Below are positions 20,490 to 29,775 of a stretch of 64,000 nt of DNA, piece by piece (position 1 is the stretch's first letter; every line of letters starts with the position of its first letter). Source of the DNA: Alterluteimonas quercicellularis (GTDB lineage Bacteria > Pseudomonadota > Gammaproteobacteria > Xanthomonadales > Xanthomonadaceae); contig NZ_JAIWPR010000005.1 in NCBI RefSeq assembly GCF_021191635.1, positions 62,001-126,000 of the forward strand. The letters are read 5' to 3'. The position numbers were made by a program, and so were the translations under genes. The notes beneath the pieces are model-generated. The model worked only from the letters and a program-made list of their open reading frames with translations. It was not told the DNA's origin and made no database searches.

Positions 20490-20840
20490 ATGCCGCAGCA
20501 CGAGAAGATCGACTACGTCGAGTTCCCCGCCCGCGATCTCGCCGCCACCCAGGCCTTCTTCGAGTCCGCGTTCGGCTGGTCCTTCCAGGCGTTCGGCCCC
20601 GACTACGCCGCGTTCTCCGGCCAGGGCCTGGACGGCGGCTTCTACCGGTCCGGGCTGGTCGCCCGCGCAGACCGCGGCAGCGCGCTGATCGTCTTCTACA
20701 GCGCGCGCCTCGAAGACACGCTGGACAAGGTGAAGGCCGCAGGCGGTCTCGTCGTGAAGCCGGTGTTCGCCTTCCCCGGCGGCCGGCGCTTCCACTTCAC
20801 CGAACCCAGCGGCAACGAGTTCGCGGTGTGGTCGGAGTAG
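20490..20840 (+). CDS. VOC family (glyoxalase/bleomycin-resistance-like) protein
   Basis: A 116-residue single VOC module. It opens [24 protein letters not shown] and closes [20 protein letters not shown]. The last Glu and Ser-Gly-Asn pattern matches the YdhL/YkcA-type glyoxalase-like proteins rather than true lactoylglutathione lyase. Substrate unknown; cytoplasmic. It stands at the left edge of an A+T-richer insert and has the host-like G+C-rich codon use itself. Confidence 0.85.
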   Translation: MPQHEKIDYVEFPARDLAATQAFFESAFGWSFQAFGPDYAAFSGQGLDGGFYRSGLVARADRGSALIVFYSARLEDTLDKVKAAGGLVVKPVFAFPGGRRFHFTEPSGNEFAVWSE

Positions 20841-21161
20841 GCGGCGCATCCAACGCAACGACGTGCCGGTGTTCAGCACGTCACCGCGACCCGCTCGACC
20901 TGCCCTGCACGGCGAGGCACGCTCGCCAGCGGCCACGTCGATGCCGCACTGGACGACGGGCCTGCCTCCCGCGCAACGTGTACTGCTACTTCGACAGCGA
21001 CATTGACGCCTCACGCCGTTCGACACGCAGTCGCCGGCGCGACGGCTGAACGGGCAAACCGCTCCTATCGCCGCAGTAGCACGGTCGCCCCGACCCTCCG
21101 CGCGCAGTCGGTCGCAACGGGACGGGGAGGCTCCTGTCCTCCCCACCCTGAAATCCGATCG
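20841..21161. other. Non-coding left flank of the low-G+C insert
   Basis: A 321-base stretch with no credible gene: small ORFs on both strands have mixed codon use and no family character. Base composition falls from left to right here. No direct repeats or tRNA fragment marking an integration site were found by eye. Confidence 0.5.
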
Positions 21162-22136
21162 TCAGAAGCCGCGATTGATGTAGTGACCGAAATCCAATGG
21201 CGGCGCCACATCCACATCACTGCAACTCGAGTTGCGCGAGAGAGGCCACTGCGTCAGGTAATGCACCGTTCTCGATGTGGCGTTGATCGCGGAACGAAGC
21301 TCGGCGGCGTCGGACGCATCGTTGTAGAACGCCTCACCCACGATGACGCCTTGGATGCGGAACCCGTTCCTGTTGAGCGCACTATCGATCGTGAGGAACA
21401 ACAGCTCCGCCGTGCCATAGACATGGAAACTGAACAAATGCGGAATATTGTCTCCATACGTATTTCGAAACCGGGCCACCCGATCAGCGATGCTGCTTGG
21501 CGCGACCGAAAATCCTACCGACTCGGAAAGATCGAACAGCGAAGTGAAGTTCCACCACAACTTCCAGACGTATGTCTTCCAGACCTCCGAACTGCCGCTC
21601 GATGGCGAAAGCTCGTTCCCCAAATCCACACGATATGGAACCGGAGAACTCCTGATGAGCGGCATCAGGTTGTGGATCAGGTTCCAGTTCTCCTGAAAGT
21701 AGCTCTCGTGAGTCGCGTTCCACACGCTTCCTGACCATTCGATCGGACTATTGCCCGCAATGGGATGGAACGCGATCATCACTTCCTCATAGCCGACTTC
21801 CGCCATCATCGAAAGAAGATCGGACAAGTTCTGCCGCTGCTGCGCAGGCAGATTCCCGCCCGAAGAATTGATGACCGTGCCGGTCTCCACGTCCCTCGAA
21901 TGGAATACTCCGATTCTCAGGCGCCGCTGGCCGCCGGCATACATCTCTTCGAGATCGCTTCTGACGACATCCCGATAGAGATGAAGATTCTTCAGGACGC
22001 CAAAGTCTTCGCGGAAGCAACCCTCGATATGGAACCAGTTGTAGTTGGAGCCACCCCTCCACTGCGCCATCCCGACGCATGGAACGACGACGACACAGAG
22101 TGCCAGAAGAACCCTGATCCAGATGATCCTGCACAT
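21162..22136 (-). CDS. Secreted protein with clan GH-A glycosidase-like motifs
   Basis: A 324-residue protein. Signal peptide about 1-24 (WIRVLLALCVVVVPCVGMA). The rest reads like a TIM-barrel glycosidase. VMIAFHPIAGNSP matches a central strand, DLGNELSP has the Asn-Glu pair (174-175) expected for the acid/base at strand 4, LFSFHVYG has His238 as near strand 6, and GVIVGEAFYND has Glu268 where the nucleophile of strand 7 would be. No specific family recognised. It ends SRNSSCSDVDV...HYINRGF. A strong AAGGAGG precedes the ATG. It follows a methyltransferase gene by 40 bases, and its codon use is clearly less G+C-rich than the neighbours, suggesting lateral origin. Confidence 0.65.
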   Translation of the reverse strand: MCRIIWIRVLLALCVVVVPCVGMAQWRGGSNYNWFHIEGCFREDFGVLKNLHLYRDVVRSDLEEMYAGGQRRLRIGVFHSRDVETGTVINSSGGNLPAQQRQNLSDLLSMMAEVGYEEVMIAFHPIAGNSPIEWSGSVWNATHESYFQENWNLIHNLMPLIRSSPVPYRVDLGNELSPSSGSSEVWKTYVWKLWWNFTSLFDLSESVGFSVAPSSIADRVARFRNTYGDNIPHLFSFHVYGTAELLFLTIDSALNRNGFRIQGVIVGEAFYNDASDAAELRSAINATSRTVHYLTQWPLSRNSSCSDVDVAPPLDFGHYINRGF

Positions 22137-22176
22137 ACTTCCTCCTTGATCGGCAATCGGATCCCCACCTGATCTT

Positions 22177-23103
22177 TCAGAAAACGAGGTCCCCGAGGCT
22201 CGCAGGCTGCGCCGCTTGGATCGGTTCGCTCTTCCGCGCTCTCCACATCCATAGCGCTCCGCCCGAATTCTTCTCGAAGGGCAGCCTCACGCTCTCGGTC
22301 AACGAATTCCGCGCCCTGCCGACGGCATCGTTCATCAGCAAGAGCTGGAAGTCGGTATTGAACTGGAGAAAGGCGCGGAGCAGGTACGCCTCGTTCCAGG
22401 AGCGCCCCTCGACGATCCAGTCGATCGGATACTCGAAAGGAAAGAAGATGTCGTGGACGTGGATCACCACGCCCTGCTTCAGCCGCGGGAGAACGCGAAA
22501 GAACAGCCAGTTGACGTCGCTCGCCGCCTTGGCAACGTGACTGGAATCGACGAACAGCACATCGCCTTCCTCCAGCATGTCGAAGAAATCCAGGGCAACC
22601 TCCTGGACCGGCCGCTGATGGAAGACGACCTCGCCATTCGCGATGACTTCCGCGAGACCGTCGTCGTCGAGAACATACGGATCGACGGAGTGGAATTCGA
22701 TCCCTCCATCGAAGTACTTTCGATTGACGTCGCAGATCAGACAAGTCGAGAGCCCGGCGCCGATCTCGATGATCCGGGCCGGCTTCAGGCTGCGGATCAT
22801 TGCCTGGGCAATGGCTCCGTCGGCCCATGCGTAGGAGGGATTGCCGAAGTAATAGCGGGCATCGCTGTTGCGCGTCTCGTGGAAAATCTCGTTTCCGTAC
22901 CTGGAGAGCAGTCCTTCCACGAGGGCGATCTGGCGAGATTCGTCGTATGCGACCCCGCCGCCAGCCAAATCATCGGCTGGCGCCTGAGACTTCAACCTGT
23001 CGACGTCTTCGATCCCGACCGAAGGGGAGTAGAAGTGGCCATCCGACCACCCTCGCCTACCCATGAGATGCGCGGCGAAGGCCTTCAAACGGCGAATCAA
23101 CAT
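22177..23103 (-). CDS. Class I SAM-dependent methyltransferase
   Basis: A 308-residue protein with a Rossmann methyltransferase core. Motif I is IIEIGAGLST (about 112-121), followed by an acidic VDPYVLDDD end of strand 2, and GDVLFVDSSHVAKAASDV (about 181-198), the DSSH motif of the Methyltransf_24 type. An extra N-terminal region of about 95 residues precedes the core. The ATG at 23103 is chosen because GAGG lies ten bases upstream; a TTG immediately before is also in frame. Such enzymes often modify sugars of surface polysaccharides, but no substrate is indicated. With the downstream secreted protein it forms a two-gene low-G+C unit next to pilU. Confidence 0.75.
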   Translation of the reverse strand: MLIRRLKAFAAHLMGRRGWSDGHFYSPSVGIEDVDRLKSQAPADDLAGGGVAYDESRQIALVEGLLSRYGNEIFHETRNSDARYYFGNPSYAWADGAIAQAMIRSLKPARIIEIGAGLSTCLICDVNRKYFDGGIEFHSVDPYVLDDDGLAEVIANGEVVFHQRPVQEVALDFFDMLEEGDVLFVDSSHVAKAASDVNWLFFRVLPRLKQGVVIHVHDIFFPFEYPIDWIVEGRSWNEAYLLRAFLQFNTDFQLLLMNDAVGRARNSLTESVRLPFEKNSGGALWMWRARKSEPIQAAQPASLGDLVF

Positions 23104-23172
23104 CAACTTTTCCTCGGAGTAGCGCGTGCTTCTCGGTTACCCCCCGACGACGGATTATGCCCGATGGCACCC

Positions 23173-24303
23173 TCAACGCACCTCCGAGATCTCCACCCCG
23201 TCCAGCCCCTGGCTGAGGGTGCGCGCGTCGCCGCCCTGGGCCAGCTTGATGCGCAGGCGCACCTCGTTGGCGGAGTCGGCGTGGCGCAGGGCGTCCTCGT
23301 AGGAGATCTCGCCGGCCTGGTACAGCTCGAACAGGCTCTGGTCGAAGGTCTTCATGCCGAGGTTGGTGGATTCCTTCATCACGTCCTTGAGCTTGTGGAT
23401 CTCGCCCTCGCGGATGTAGTCCTGCACCAGCGGGGTGCCGAGCAGGATCTCCAGCGCGACGCGCCGGCCCTTGCCGTCGGGCGTGGGCAGCAGCTGCTGG
23501 GCGACCACGCCCTTGAGGTTCAGCGACAGGTCCATCAGCAGCTGGCCGCGCCGGTCCTCGGGAAAGAAGTTGATGATGCGGTCCATCGCCTGGTTGGCGT
23601 TGTTGGCGTGCAGCGTGCACAGCACCAGGTGGCCGGTCTCGGCGAAGGCGATGGCGTGGTCCATGCCCTCGCGGGTGCGCACCTCGCCGATCATGATCAC
23701 GTCGGGCGCCTGGCGCAGGGTGTTCTTCAGCGCCACCTCCCAGCTGTCGGTGTCGATGCCGACCTCGCGCTGGGTGATGATGCAGCCCTCGTGCTTGTGC
23801 ACGAACTCGATCGGGTCCTCGATGGTGATGATGTGCCCGGTCGAGTTGTGGTTGCGGTAGCCGATCATCGCCGCCAACGAGGTCGACTTGCCGGTGCCGG
23901 TGGCGCCGACCATCATCACGATGCCGCGCTTGGTCATCGCCAGCGTCTTGACGATCGGCGGCAGGTTGAGCTCCTCGACCGTGGGGATGCGGGTCTCGAT
24001 CCGCCGCAGCACCATGCCGACCTGGTTGCGCTGGTAGAAGCAGGAGACGCGGAAGCGGCCGACGCCGGACAGGCCGATGGCGAAGTTGCACTCGTGGGTC
24101 TTCTCGAATTCCTCGCGCTGCGGCGGGGTCATCACGTTGAGCACGAGGTCGCGCGCCTGCTGCGGCGTGAGCGGGTTCTGGGTGATCGGCGCGATCTTGC
24201 CGTGCACCTTGATCGACGGCGGCAGCCCGGCGGTCACGAACAGGTCCGAGGCCTTCTGGTGGGCCATCAGCTTGAGGAAGGAGGTGAAGTCGATGCTGCT
24301 CAT
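23173..24303 (-). CDS. pilU: Type IV pilus retraction ATPase PilU
   Basis: A 376-residue GspE/PilT-family ATPase. It has an N-terminal PAS-like domain (residues 1-100), Walker A GATGTGKST (133-141), Asp box IITIEDPIEFVH, Walker B VIMIGEVRTREGM and His box GHLVLCTLHANNANQAMDRI. The longer C-terminal tail ending LSQGLDGVEISEVR and the MSSIDF start separate it from PilT. PilU works with PilT to retract type IV pili. It lies downstream of pilT on the same strand. Confidence 0.95.
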   Translation of the reverse strand: MSSIDFTSFLKLMAHQKASDLFVTAGLPPSIKVHGKIAPITQNPLTPQQARDLVLNVMTPPQREEFEKTHECNFAIGLSGVGRFRVSCFYQRNQVGMVLRRIETRIPTVEELNLPPIVKTLAMTKRGIVMMVGATGTGKSTSLAAMIGYRNHNSTGHIITIEDPIEFVHKHEGCIITQREVGIDTDSWEVALKNTLRQAPDVIMIGEVRTREGMDHAIAFAETGHLVLCTLHANNANQAMDRIINFFPEDRRGQLLMDLSLNLKGVVAQQLLPTPDGKGRRVALEILLGTPLVQDYIREGEIHKLKDVMKESTNLGMKTFDQSLFELYQAGEISYEDALRHADSANEVRLRIKLAQGGDARTLSQGLDGVEISEVR

Positions 24304-24318
24304 GGGCGCTCCTTCGGA

Positions 24319-24427
24319 GCCGGGAATCGGGAATGGAGAATCGGGAATCGCAAGAACCGGCTATCGGCAGCGGAAGGGGAAGACCGTCGCTTCCACCATT
24401 CCCCATTCCCCACTCCCGATTCCCGGC
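24319..24427. repeat. GGGAATCGGGAAT inverted repeat in the pilT-pilU gap
   Basis: Arms at 24319-24350 (repeats of CGGGAATC/GGGAATGG) and 24397-24427 (ATTCCCCATTCCCC and the complement) face each other. They lie between pilT and pilU and touch the pilT stop codon. The same family occurs at 29064-29152 and, as a one-sided copy, at 26432-26470. Confidence 0.75.
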
Positions 24428-25464
24428 TACTCGAAAATGCGCTTGTCCTTCGCGTAGTCCTTCGCCTGGGCGCGGGTGACGAGGCCGCGCTTGACGAGGT
24501 CCTGGAGGTGCTGGTCGAGCGTCATCATGCCGTGCTGCTGGCCGGTCTGGATGGCGGAGTACATCTGCGCGACCTTGTCCTCGCGGATCAGGTTGCGGAT
24601 GGCGGGGATGCCGACCATGATCTCCCAGGCCGCGGTGCGGCCGCCGCCGACCTTCTTCAGCAGCGCCTGCGAGATCACCGCGCGCAGGGACTCCGACAGC
24701 ATCGAGCGCACCATCGGCTTCTCGCCGGCGGGGAACACGTCGATGATGCGGTCGATGGTCTTGGCCGCGCTGGAGGTGTGCAGGGTGGCGAACACGAGGT
24801 GGCCCGTCTCGGCGGCGGTCAGCGCCAGGCGGATGGTCTCGATGTCGCGCATCTCGCCGACCAGGATGTAGTCCGGGTCCTCGCGCAGCGCCGAGCGCAG
24901 CGCCTCGTTGAAGCCGTGGGTGTCGCGGTGCACCTCGCGCTGGTTGATCAGGCACTTCTGCGCGGTGTGCACGAACTCGATCGGGTCCTCGATGGTGAGG
25001 ATGTGCCCGTACTCGTTCTTGTTGATGTGGTCGACCATCGCCGCCAGCGTGGTCGACTTGCCCGAGCCGGTCGGCCCGGTGACCAGGATCAGGCCCTGTG
25101 GCTGGTCGATGAGCTGGCGGAAGATCGGCGGGCAGCCCAGGTCCTCCAGCGTCAGCACCTCGGACGGCACGGTGCGGAACACCGCGCCGGCGCCGCGGTT
25201 CTGGTTGAAGGCGTTGACGCGGAAGCGCGCCAGGCCCGGGATCTCGAACGAGAAGTCGACCTCGAGGAACTCCTCGTAGTCGCGCCGCTGCTTGTCCGAC
25301 ATGATGTCGTAGACCAGCGCGTGCACCTGCTTGTGGTCCAGCGCCGGGATGTTGATGCGGCGCACGTCGCCGTCGACGCGGATCATCGGCGGCAGGCCCG
25401 CGGAAAGATGCAGGTCCGACGCCTTGTTCTTGACCGAGAACGCCAACAGCTCGGCGATGTCCAT
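24427..25464 (-). CDS. pilT: Type IV pilus twitching motility ATPase PilT
   Basis: The main pilus retraction motor, 345 residues. It has DIAELLAFSVKNKASDLHLS at the N terminus, Walker A GPTGSGKST (130-138), ILTIEDPIEFVH, Walker B YILVGEMRDIETI, His box ATLHTSSAAKTIDRI and the diagnostic C-terminal AIRNLIRE motif required for retraction. Start at 25464 gives the family length; the upstream in-frame extension is shadow of yggS. It is transcribed away from yggS-proC, the same arrangement as in Pseudomonas. Confidence 0.96.
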   Translation of the reverse strand: MDIAELLAFSVKNKASDLHLSAGLPPMIRVDGDVRRINIPALDHKQVHALVYDIMSDKQRRDYEEFLEVDFSFEIPGLARFRVNAFNQNRGAGAVFRTVPSEVLTLEDLGCPPIFRQLIDQPQGLILVTGPTGSGKSTTLAAMVDHINKNEYGHILTIEDPIEFVHTAQKCLINQREVHRDTHGFNEALRSALREDPDYILVGEMRDIETIRLALTAAETGHLVFATLHTSSAAKTIDRIIDVFPAGEKPMVRSMLSESLRAVISQALLKKVGGGRTAAWEIMVGIPAIRNLIREDKVAQMYSAIQTGQQHGMMTLDQHLQDLVKRGLVTRAQAKDYAKDKRIFE

Positions 25465-25641
25465 CGAATGTCCCCTGGTGCCCTGATGCCCTGTCCGAGC
25501 CGCCGGCGGCGGCCGCGCGATCCGGGCCGGAGCGCCGTTCGCCTGGCGCCCGCCCCACCCCGTGAAGCAGTATAGCCCCCTACCCGCACCCCGAAACCAG
25601 CCGGCGCCCGCGGTTTTCGCGCGCGCCGTCGCATCGCCGAC

Positions 25642-26361
<720 letters not shown>

Positions 26362-26428
26362 AGGCCGCGGAAGCGATCCCTGCCGGCCCCTCTGCTATGT
26401 TGCCTGCCCGCCCGCCCCGACGCCGATC

Positions 26429-27280
26429 ATGTCCGTCCCGAATCCCGAGTCCCGAAGCCCGAATCCCGAGCACGTCGCCTTCGTCGGCGGCGGCAACATG
26501 GCGCGCAGCCTGATCGGCGGCCTGGTGGGCGGCGGCCGGCCGGCCGCGGCGATCCGCGTGGCCGAGCCGGGCGAGGACAAGCGCCGGGCGCTGGCGGCGG
26601 ACTTCGGCGTGCAGGTCTTCGCCGACGCCGCATCGGCCGCCGACGGCGCGTCGGTGTGGGTGCTGTCGGTCAAGCCGCAGGCGATGCGCGAGGTCTGCAC
26701 CGGGCTGGCGGCGCTGGCGCGTGCGCAGCGGCCGCTGGTGGTCTCGATCGCGGCCGGCATCACCCTGGCGCAGCTGGCGCGCTGGCTGGGCGACGGCGTC
26801 GCCACGGTGCGGGCGATGCCGAACACGCCGGCACTGCTGGGCGCCGGCATGACCGGCCTGTGCGCCAACGCGCACGTCGATGCGGCCGCGCGCGCGCGCG
26901 CCGAGGCGGTCATGGCGGCCGCCGGCCGCACCGCCTGGATCGACGACGAGGCGCTGATGGACGCGGTCACCGCGGTCTCGGGCAGCGGCCCGGCCTACGC
27001 GTTCCTGCTCGCCGAGGCGCTGGAGGACGCGGCGCGCGGCCAGGGCCTGCCCGCCGACACCGCCCGCCTGCTGGTGCAGCAGACCCTGCTCGGCGCCGCG
27101 CGCATGCTCGCCGAGTCCGGCGAGGCGCCTGCCACGCTGCGGCAGCAGGTCACCTCGCCCGGCGGCACCACCCAGGCCGCGCTGGAGGCCTTCGAGGCCG
27201 GCGGCCTGCGCCGCCTGGTCGCCGAGGCGGTGGCCGCCGCGCAACGCCGCGGCGGCGAGCTCTCGGCGGCGCATGACTGA
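26429..27280 (+). CDS. proC: Pyrroline-5-carboxylate reductase ProC
   Basis: The last step of proline synthesis, reducing pyrroline-5-carboxylate with NAD(P)H. At 283 residues the Rossmann entry is VAFVGGGNMARSLIGGL and the C-terminal signature is TAVSGSGPAYAFLLAEAL, followed by QQTLLGAARML and the TSPGGTTQAALEAF end. The first 15 residues (SVPNPESRSPNPEH) are encoded by a copy of the GGGAATC-type repeat and are not part of the fold. No other start lies before VAFVGGG, so the repeat has become the N terminus. Overlaps the next gene by eight bases. Confidence 0.95.
   Translation: MSVPNPESRSPNPEHVAFVGGGNMARSLIGGLVGGGRPAAAIRVAEPGEDKRRALAADFGVQVFADAASAADGASVWVLSVKPQAMREVCTGLAALARAQRPLVVSIAAGITLAQLARWLGDGVATVRAMPNTPALLGAGMTGLCANAHVDAAARARAEAVMAAAGRTAWIDDEALMDAVTAVSGSGPAYAFLLAEALEDAARGQGLPADTARLLVQQTLLGAARMLAESGEAPATLRQQVTSPGGTTQAALEAFEAGGLRRLVAEAVAAAQRRGGELSAAHD
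26432..26470. repeat. One-sided copy of the GGGAATC-type repeat inside proC
   Basis: Repeats of CCCGAATCC/CCCGAGTC form the first codons of proC. The same unit forms inverted repeats at 24319-24427 and 29064-29152. Confidence 0.65.
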
Positions 27281-27749
27281 ACCCCGCGCCGCCGCGATCG
27301 GCCTGCTGGCGCTCGCGCTGGGCGCCTGCGGCGTCGCGCCGGCCCCGCCGGAAGGCCACGCCGCCCGCGCCCGCGAGGAGGCGGTGACCCGCAGCGACGA
27401 CCTCACCGTGCGCGCCAGCGTGGTGCCGACGATGGCGATGGGCGAGGCGGTGGCGCGCGAGTACGGTGTGGAGCGCCACCCGCGCGCGCTGCTGCTGATG
27501 GTGGGCGTGCGCCGCGGCGAAGGTGCCGCCGAGACCGCGGTGCCCGCGCGGGTGACCGCCAACGCCATCGACCTGCGCGGCGTGCGCACGACGATTCCGC
27601 TGCGCGAGGTGGCCTCGGGCCCCTTGACCGACCACATCGGCGTGGTGCGCATCGTGCCGCCGGAGACGCTGCGCTTCCACATCGAGGTGCAGGCCGCGAG
27701 CGGGCGGCCGCTGGCGCTGCAGTTCAGCCGCGACTTCTACCCCCCGTAG
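27273..27749 (+). CDS. DUF4426 lipoprotein
   Basis: A 158-residue protein with a short signal peptide and lipobox LGAC (Cys19), then a DUF4426-like domain (VRASVVPTMAMGEAVAREYGV, RHPRALLLMVGVRR, VTANAIDLRGVRTTIPLREV, FSRDFYP). In Pseudomonas a DUF4426 gene lies near proC and the metXW genes, so the linkage is conserved, but its role is not known. It overlaps the proC stop, indicating co-transcription. The TAG stop belongs to the REP element that begins at 27746. Confidence 0.85.
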   Translation: MTEPRAAAIGLLALALGACGVAPAPPEGHAARAREEAVTRSDDLTVRASVVPTMAMGEAVAREYGVERHPRALLLMVGVRRGEGAAETAVPARVTANAIDLRGVRTTIPLREVASGPLTDHIGVVRIVPPETLRFHIEVQAASGRPLALQFSRDFYPP

Positions 27750-27767
27750 GAGCGCGCTCGCGCGCGA
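27746..27767 (+). repeat. REP-like element supplying a stop codon
   Basis: A single direct copy of the GTAGGAGCGCGCTCGCG element; its TAG (27747-27749) ends the DUF4426 gene. Confidence 0.75.
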
Positions 27768-27791
27768 TGCTCGCTTGATCCAGCGCGCCGG

Positions 27792-28187
27792 TCAGCGCTG
27801 GTTGGCGGAATAGCGCCCCGGGCCGATCAGCGCCACCACGACCGCGCCGGCCAGGAACATGGCCTGCAGCTCGATCGCCCAGCCGCCGGTGTCGTTGAGC
27901 CGGCCCAGCTCGCGCATGTGCACCAGGGCGATGGCGACCACCATGTTGATCGCGATGACGGCCCCACCGATGCGCGCATGCAGGCCGACGATCACCATCA
28001 GCGGCGCGACCACCTCGCCGACCAGCGACAGGTAGGCCAGCATCGCGGGCAGGCCGCGCGCCTCGAGCATGCCCTCGATCCCGCCCAGGCCGTTGCGCAG
28101 CTTGGCGACGCCGTGCAGCAGCACCAGCCCGCCGACGGCCAGCCGCAGCAGCAGCCGCCCGAGGTCCTGCATGGCCGCCTGGTTCAT
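27792..28187 (-). CDS. DoxX family membrane protein
   Basis: A 131-residue inner-membrane protein with about four hydrophobic segments: GRLLLRLAVGGLVLLHGVAKL, MLAYLSLVGEVVAPLMVIVGL, GGAVIAINMVVAIALVHM and ELQAMFLAGAVVVALIG. The GxxxLxHGxxKL entry and FxGxxxP-like pattern fit DoxX/DoxD-type proteins, several of which relate to redox or detoxification. No specific role here. It converges on the DUF4426 gene and follows the BtuF-like gene by 78 bases on the same strand. Confidence 0.88.
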   Translation of the reverse strand: MNQAAMQDLGRLLLRLAVGGLVLLHGVAKLRNGLGGIEGMLEARGLPAMLAYLSLVGEVVAPLMVIVGLHARIGGAVIAINMVVAIALVHMRELGRLNDTGGWAIELQAMFLAGAVVVALIGPGRYSANQR

Positions 28188-28265
28188 CGTGCGCTCCGGG
28201 AACGGGGGAAGTGGCGCGCCATGATCGCAGGCCGCCCCGATGCGGGAAAGGCCCGCGCCGCCCCG

Positions 28266-29183
28266 TCAGCCGTGGCGGCGCGCCCAGTCCTGCACGATCG
28301 CGGCGATCGCGCGCACGCCGTCGGTCAGCGCGGCCGGCCCGGGCTGCAGGATCAGCGGCGACTTGATCTCGTGCAGCTCGCCGTCGCGCACGGCGGGGAT
28401 CGCCTGCCAGCCCGGCCGCGCGGCCACGCGCTCGGGCCGGAACTTCTTGCCGCACCAGGAGCCGAGGACGATGTCGGGCGCGCGCGCGACGACCGGGTCG
28501 CCGCTGGCGAGGATGCGCGCCTTCGCCAGCGGCTCGGCGGCCAGCTCGGGGAACACGTCGTCGCCGCCGGCGATGCGGATCAGCTCGCCGACCCAGCCGA
28601 TGCCGGTGATGATCGGCTCGTCCCACTCCTCGAAGTACACTTTCGGCCGCCGCGGCAACGTCTCGGCGGCGCGCGCCACCTCGTCCAGCCCGCGCCGCAG
28701 CGCATCGGCGTAGTCGCGCGCCCGCTCCGGCAGGCCTACCAGCGCGCCCAGGCGCTCGACGTAGCCGAGGATGCCCTCGACGCTGCGGTGGTTGGCGATC
28801 CAGACCTCCACCCCGCGCCGCACCAGCTCGGCGGCGATGTCGGCCTGGATGTCGGAGAAGCCGACCACGAAGTCCGGCCGCAGCTTCAGGATCTCGTCGA
28901 TCTTCGCGCTGGTGAAGGCGCTGACCTTGGGTTTCTCGCGCCGCGCCTGCGGCGGCCGCACGGTGAAGCCGCTGATGCCGACGATGCGGTCCTGCGCCCC
29001 CAGCGCGTAGAGCGTCTCCGTCGGCTCCTCGGTCAGGCAGACAATGCGGCGGGGGCCGCATCGCCGGGAATCGGGAATCGGGAATGGGGAATCGGAAACA
29101 GCAAAGGCTCCCCGCTTTTCCAATTCCCGATTCTCGATTCCCGAATCCCGGCCCTTCAAGGAAACAACATCCGCTTCGACCAC
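28266..29183 (-). CDS. BtuF-like periplasmic-binding-fold (cobalamin-binding type) protein
   Basis: The fold starts at [18 protein letters not shown] and continues through the class III binding-protein pattern ([75 protein letters not shown]). It belongs to the cobalamin/siderophore-type ABC binding family. No signal peptide is seen, and the first 40 residues are translated from a GGGAATC-type inverted repeat, so the original start may have been lost. Candidate starts are the GTG at 29183, which overlaps pdxH by 28 bases, and a TTG at 29159. No BtuC or BtuD gene is nearby and no cobalamin riboswitch was seen. A cytoplasmic or impaired protein is possible. Confidence 0.75.
   Translation of the reverse strand: MVEADVVSLKGRDSGIENRELEKRGAFAVSDSPFPIPDSRRCGPRRIVCLTEEPTETLYALGAQDRIVGISGFTVRPPQARREKPKVSAFTSAKIDEILKLRPDFVVGFSDIQADIAAELVRRGVEVWIANHRSVEGILGYVERLGALVGLPERARDYADALRRGLDEVARAAETLPRRPKVYFEEWDEPIITGIGWVGELIRIAGGDDVFPELAAEPLAKARILASGDPVVARAPDIVLGSWCGKKFRPERVAARPGWQAIPAVRDGELHEIKSPLILQPGPAALTDGVRAIAAIVQDWARRHG
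29064..29152. repeat. GGGAATC-type inverted repeat between pdxH and the BtuF-like gene
   Basis: A left arm (CCGGGAATCGGGAATCGGG) and right arm (TTCCCGATTCTCGATTCCCG) surround a spacer rich in A+T. The element lies between the pdxH stop and the conserved part of the BtuF-like frame and is read through in that frame. Confidence 0.8.
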
Positions 29184-29758
29184 GCCTCCGCGGCGTCGCA
29201 GGCGTAGAGCCAGCGCTCGTGCAGGCGGAACTGCGCGCCGTACCAGAACTCGATCCGCTCCGGCCGCACGCGCAGGCCGCTCCAGCGCGGCGGGCGCGGC
29301 ACCTCGCGGCCGTCGAACTCGGCCTCGGCGTTCGCCAGGCGCTGCTCGAATTCCTCGGCCGAGGCCAGCCGCTCCGACTGCCGCGAGGCCCAGGCGCCGA
29401 GCTGGCTGCCGCGCGGCCGGCTGGCGAAGTAGGCGTCGGCCTCGGCGTCGTCCACCACCGCGACCGCGCCCTCGATGCGCACCTGCACCCCGTGGCGCAC
29501 GCGCGGCCAGTGGAACAGCAGCGCCGCGCGCGGGTTCTCCTGCAGCTCGCGGCCCTTGCGGCCGTCGAGGTGGGTGTAGAACACGAAGCCGCGCGCGTCG
29601 TGGCCCTTCAGCAGCACCATGCGCGCCGAGGGCCGCGCATCCAGCCCGGCGGTGGCGACGGTCATCGCGGTGGGGTCGGGTTCGCCGGCGGCCGCGGCCT
29701 CGACGAACAGGGTGCCGAAGGTCGAAAGCGCCTCGGCGTAGAGAGCGTCCTGGTCCAT
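29156..29758 (-). CDS. pdxH: Pyridoxamine/pyridoxine 5'-phosphate oxidase
   Basis: An FMN enzyme that makes pyridoxal 5'-phosphate. It is 200 residues from the ATG at 29758. It shows [24 protein letters not shown] (FMN), [42 protein letters not shown] and the C-terminal [15 protein letters not shown]-type signature. An upstream extension in the longer ORF overlaps a divergent gene and is rejected. Start codons of this gene and the next are only 17 bases apart and point away from each other, so they share a very compact control region. Confidence 0.95.
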   Translation of the reverse strand: MDQDALYAEALSTFGTLFVEAAAAGEPDPTAMTVATAGLDARPSARMVLLKGHDARGFVFYTHLDGRKGRELQENPRAALLFHWPRVRHGVQVRIEGAVAVVDDAEADAYFASRPRGSQLGAWASRQSERLASAEEFEQRLANAEAEFDGREVPRPPRWSGLRVRPERIEFWYGAQFRLHERWLYACDAAEAWSKRMLFP

Positions 29759-29775
29759 TGGGCTATTGTGGCGCG

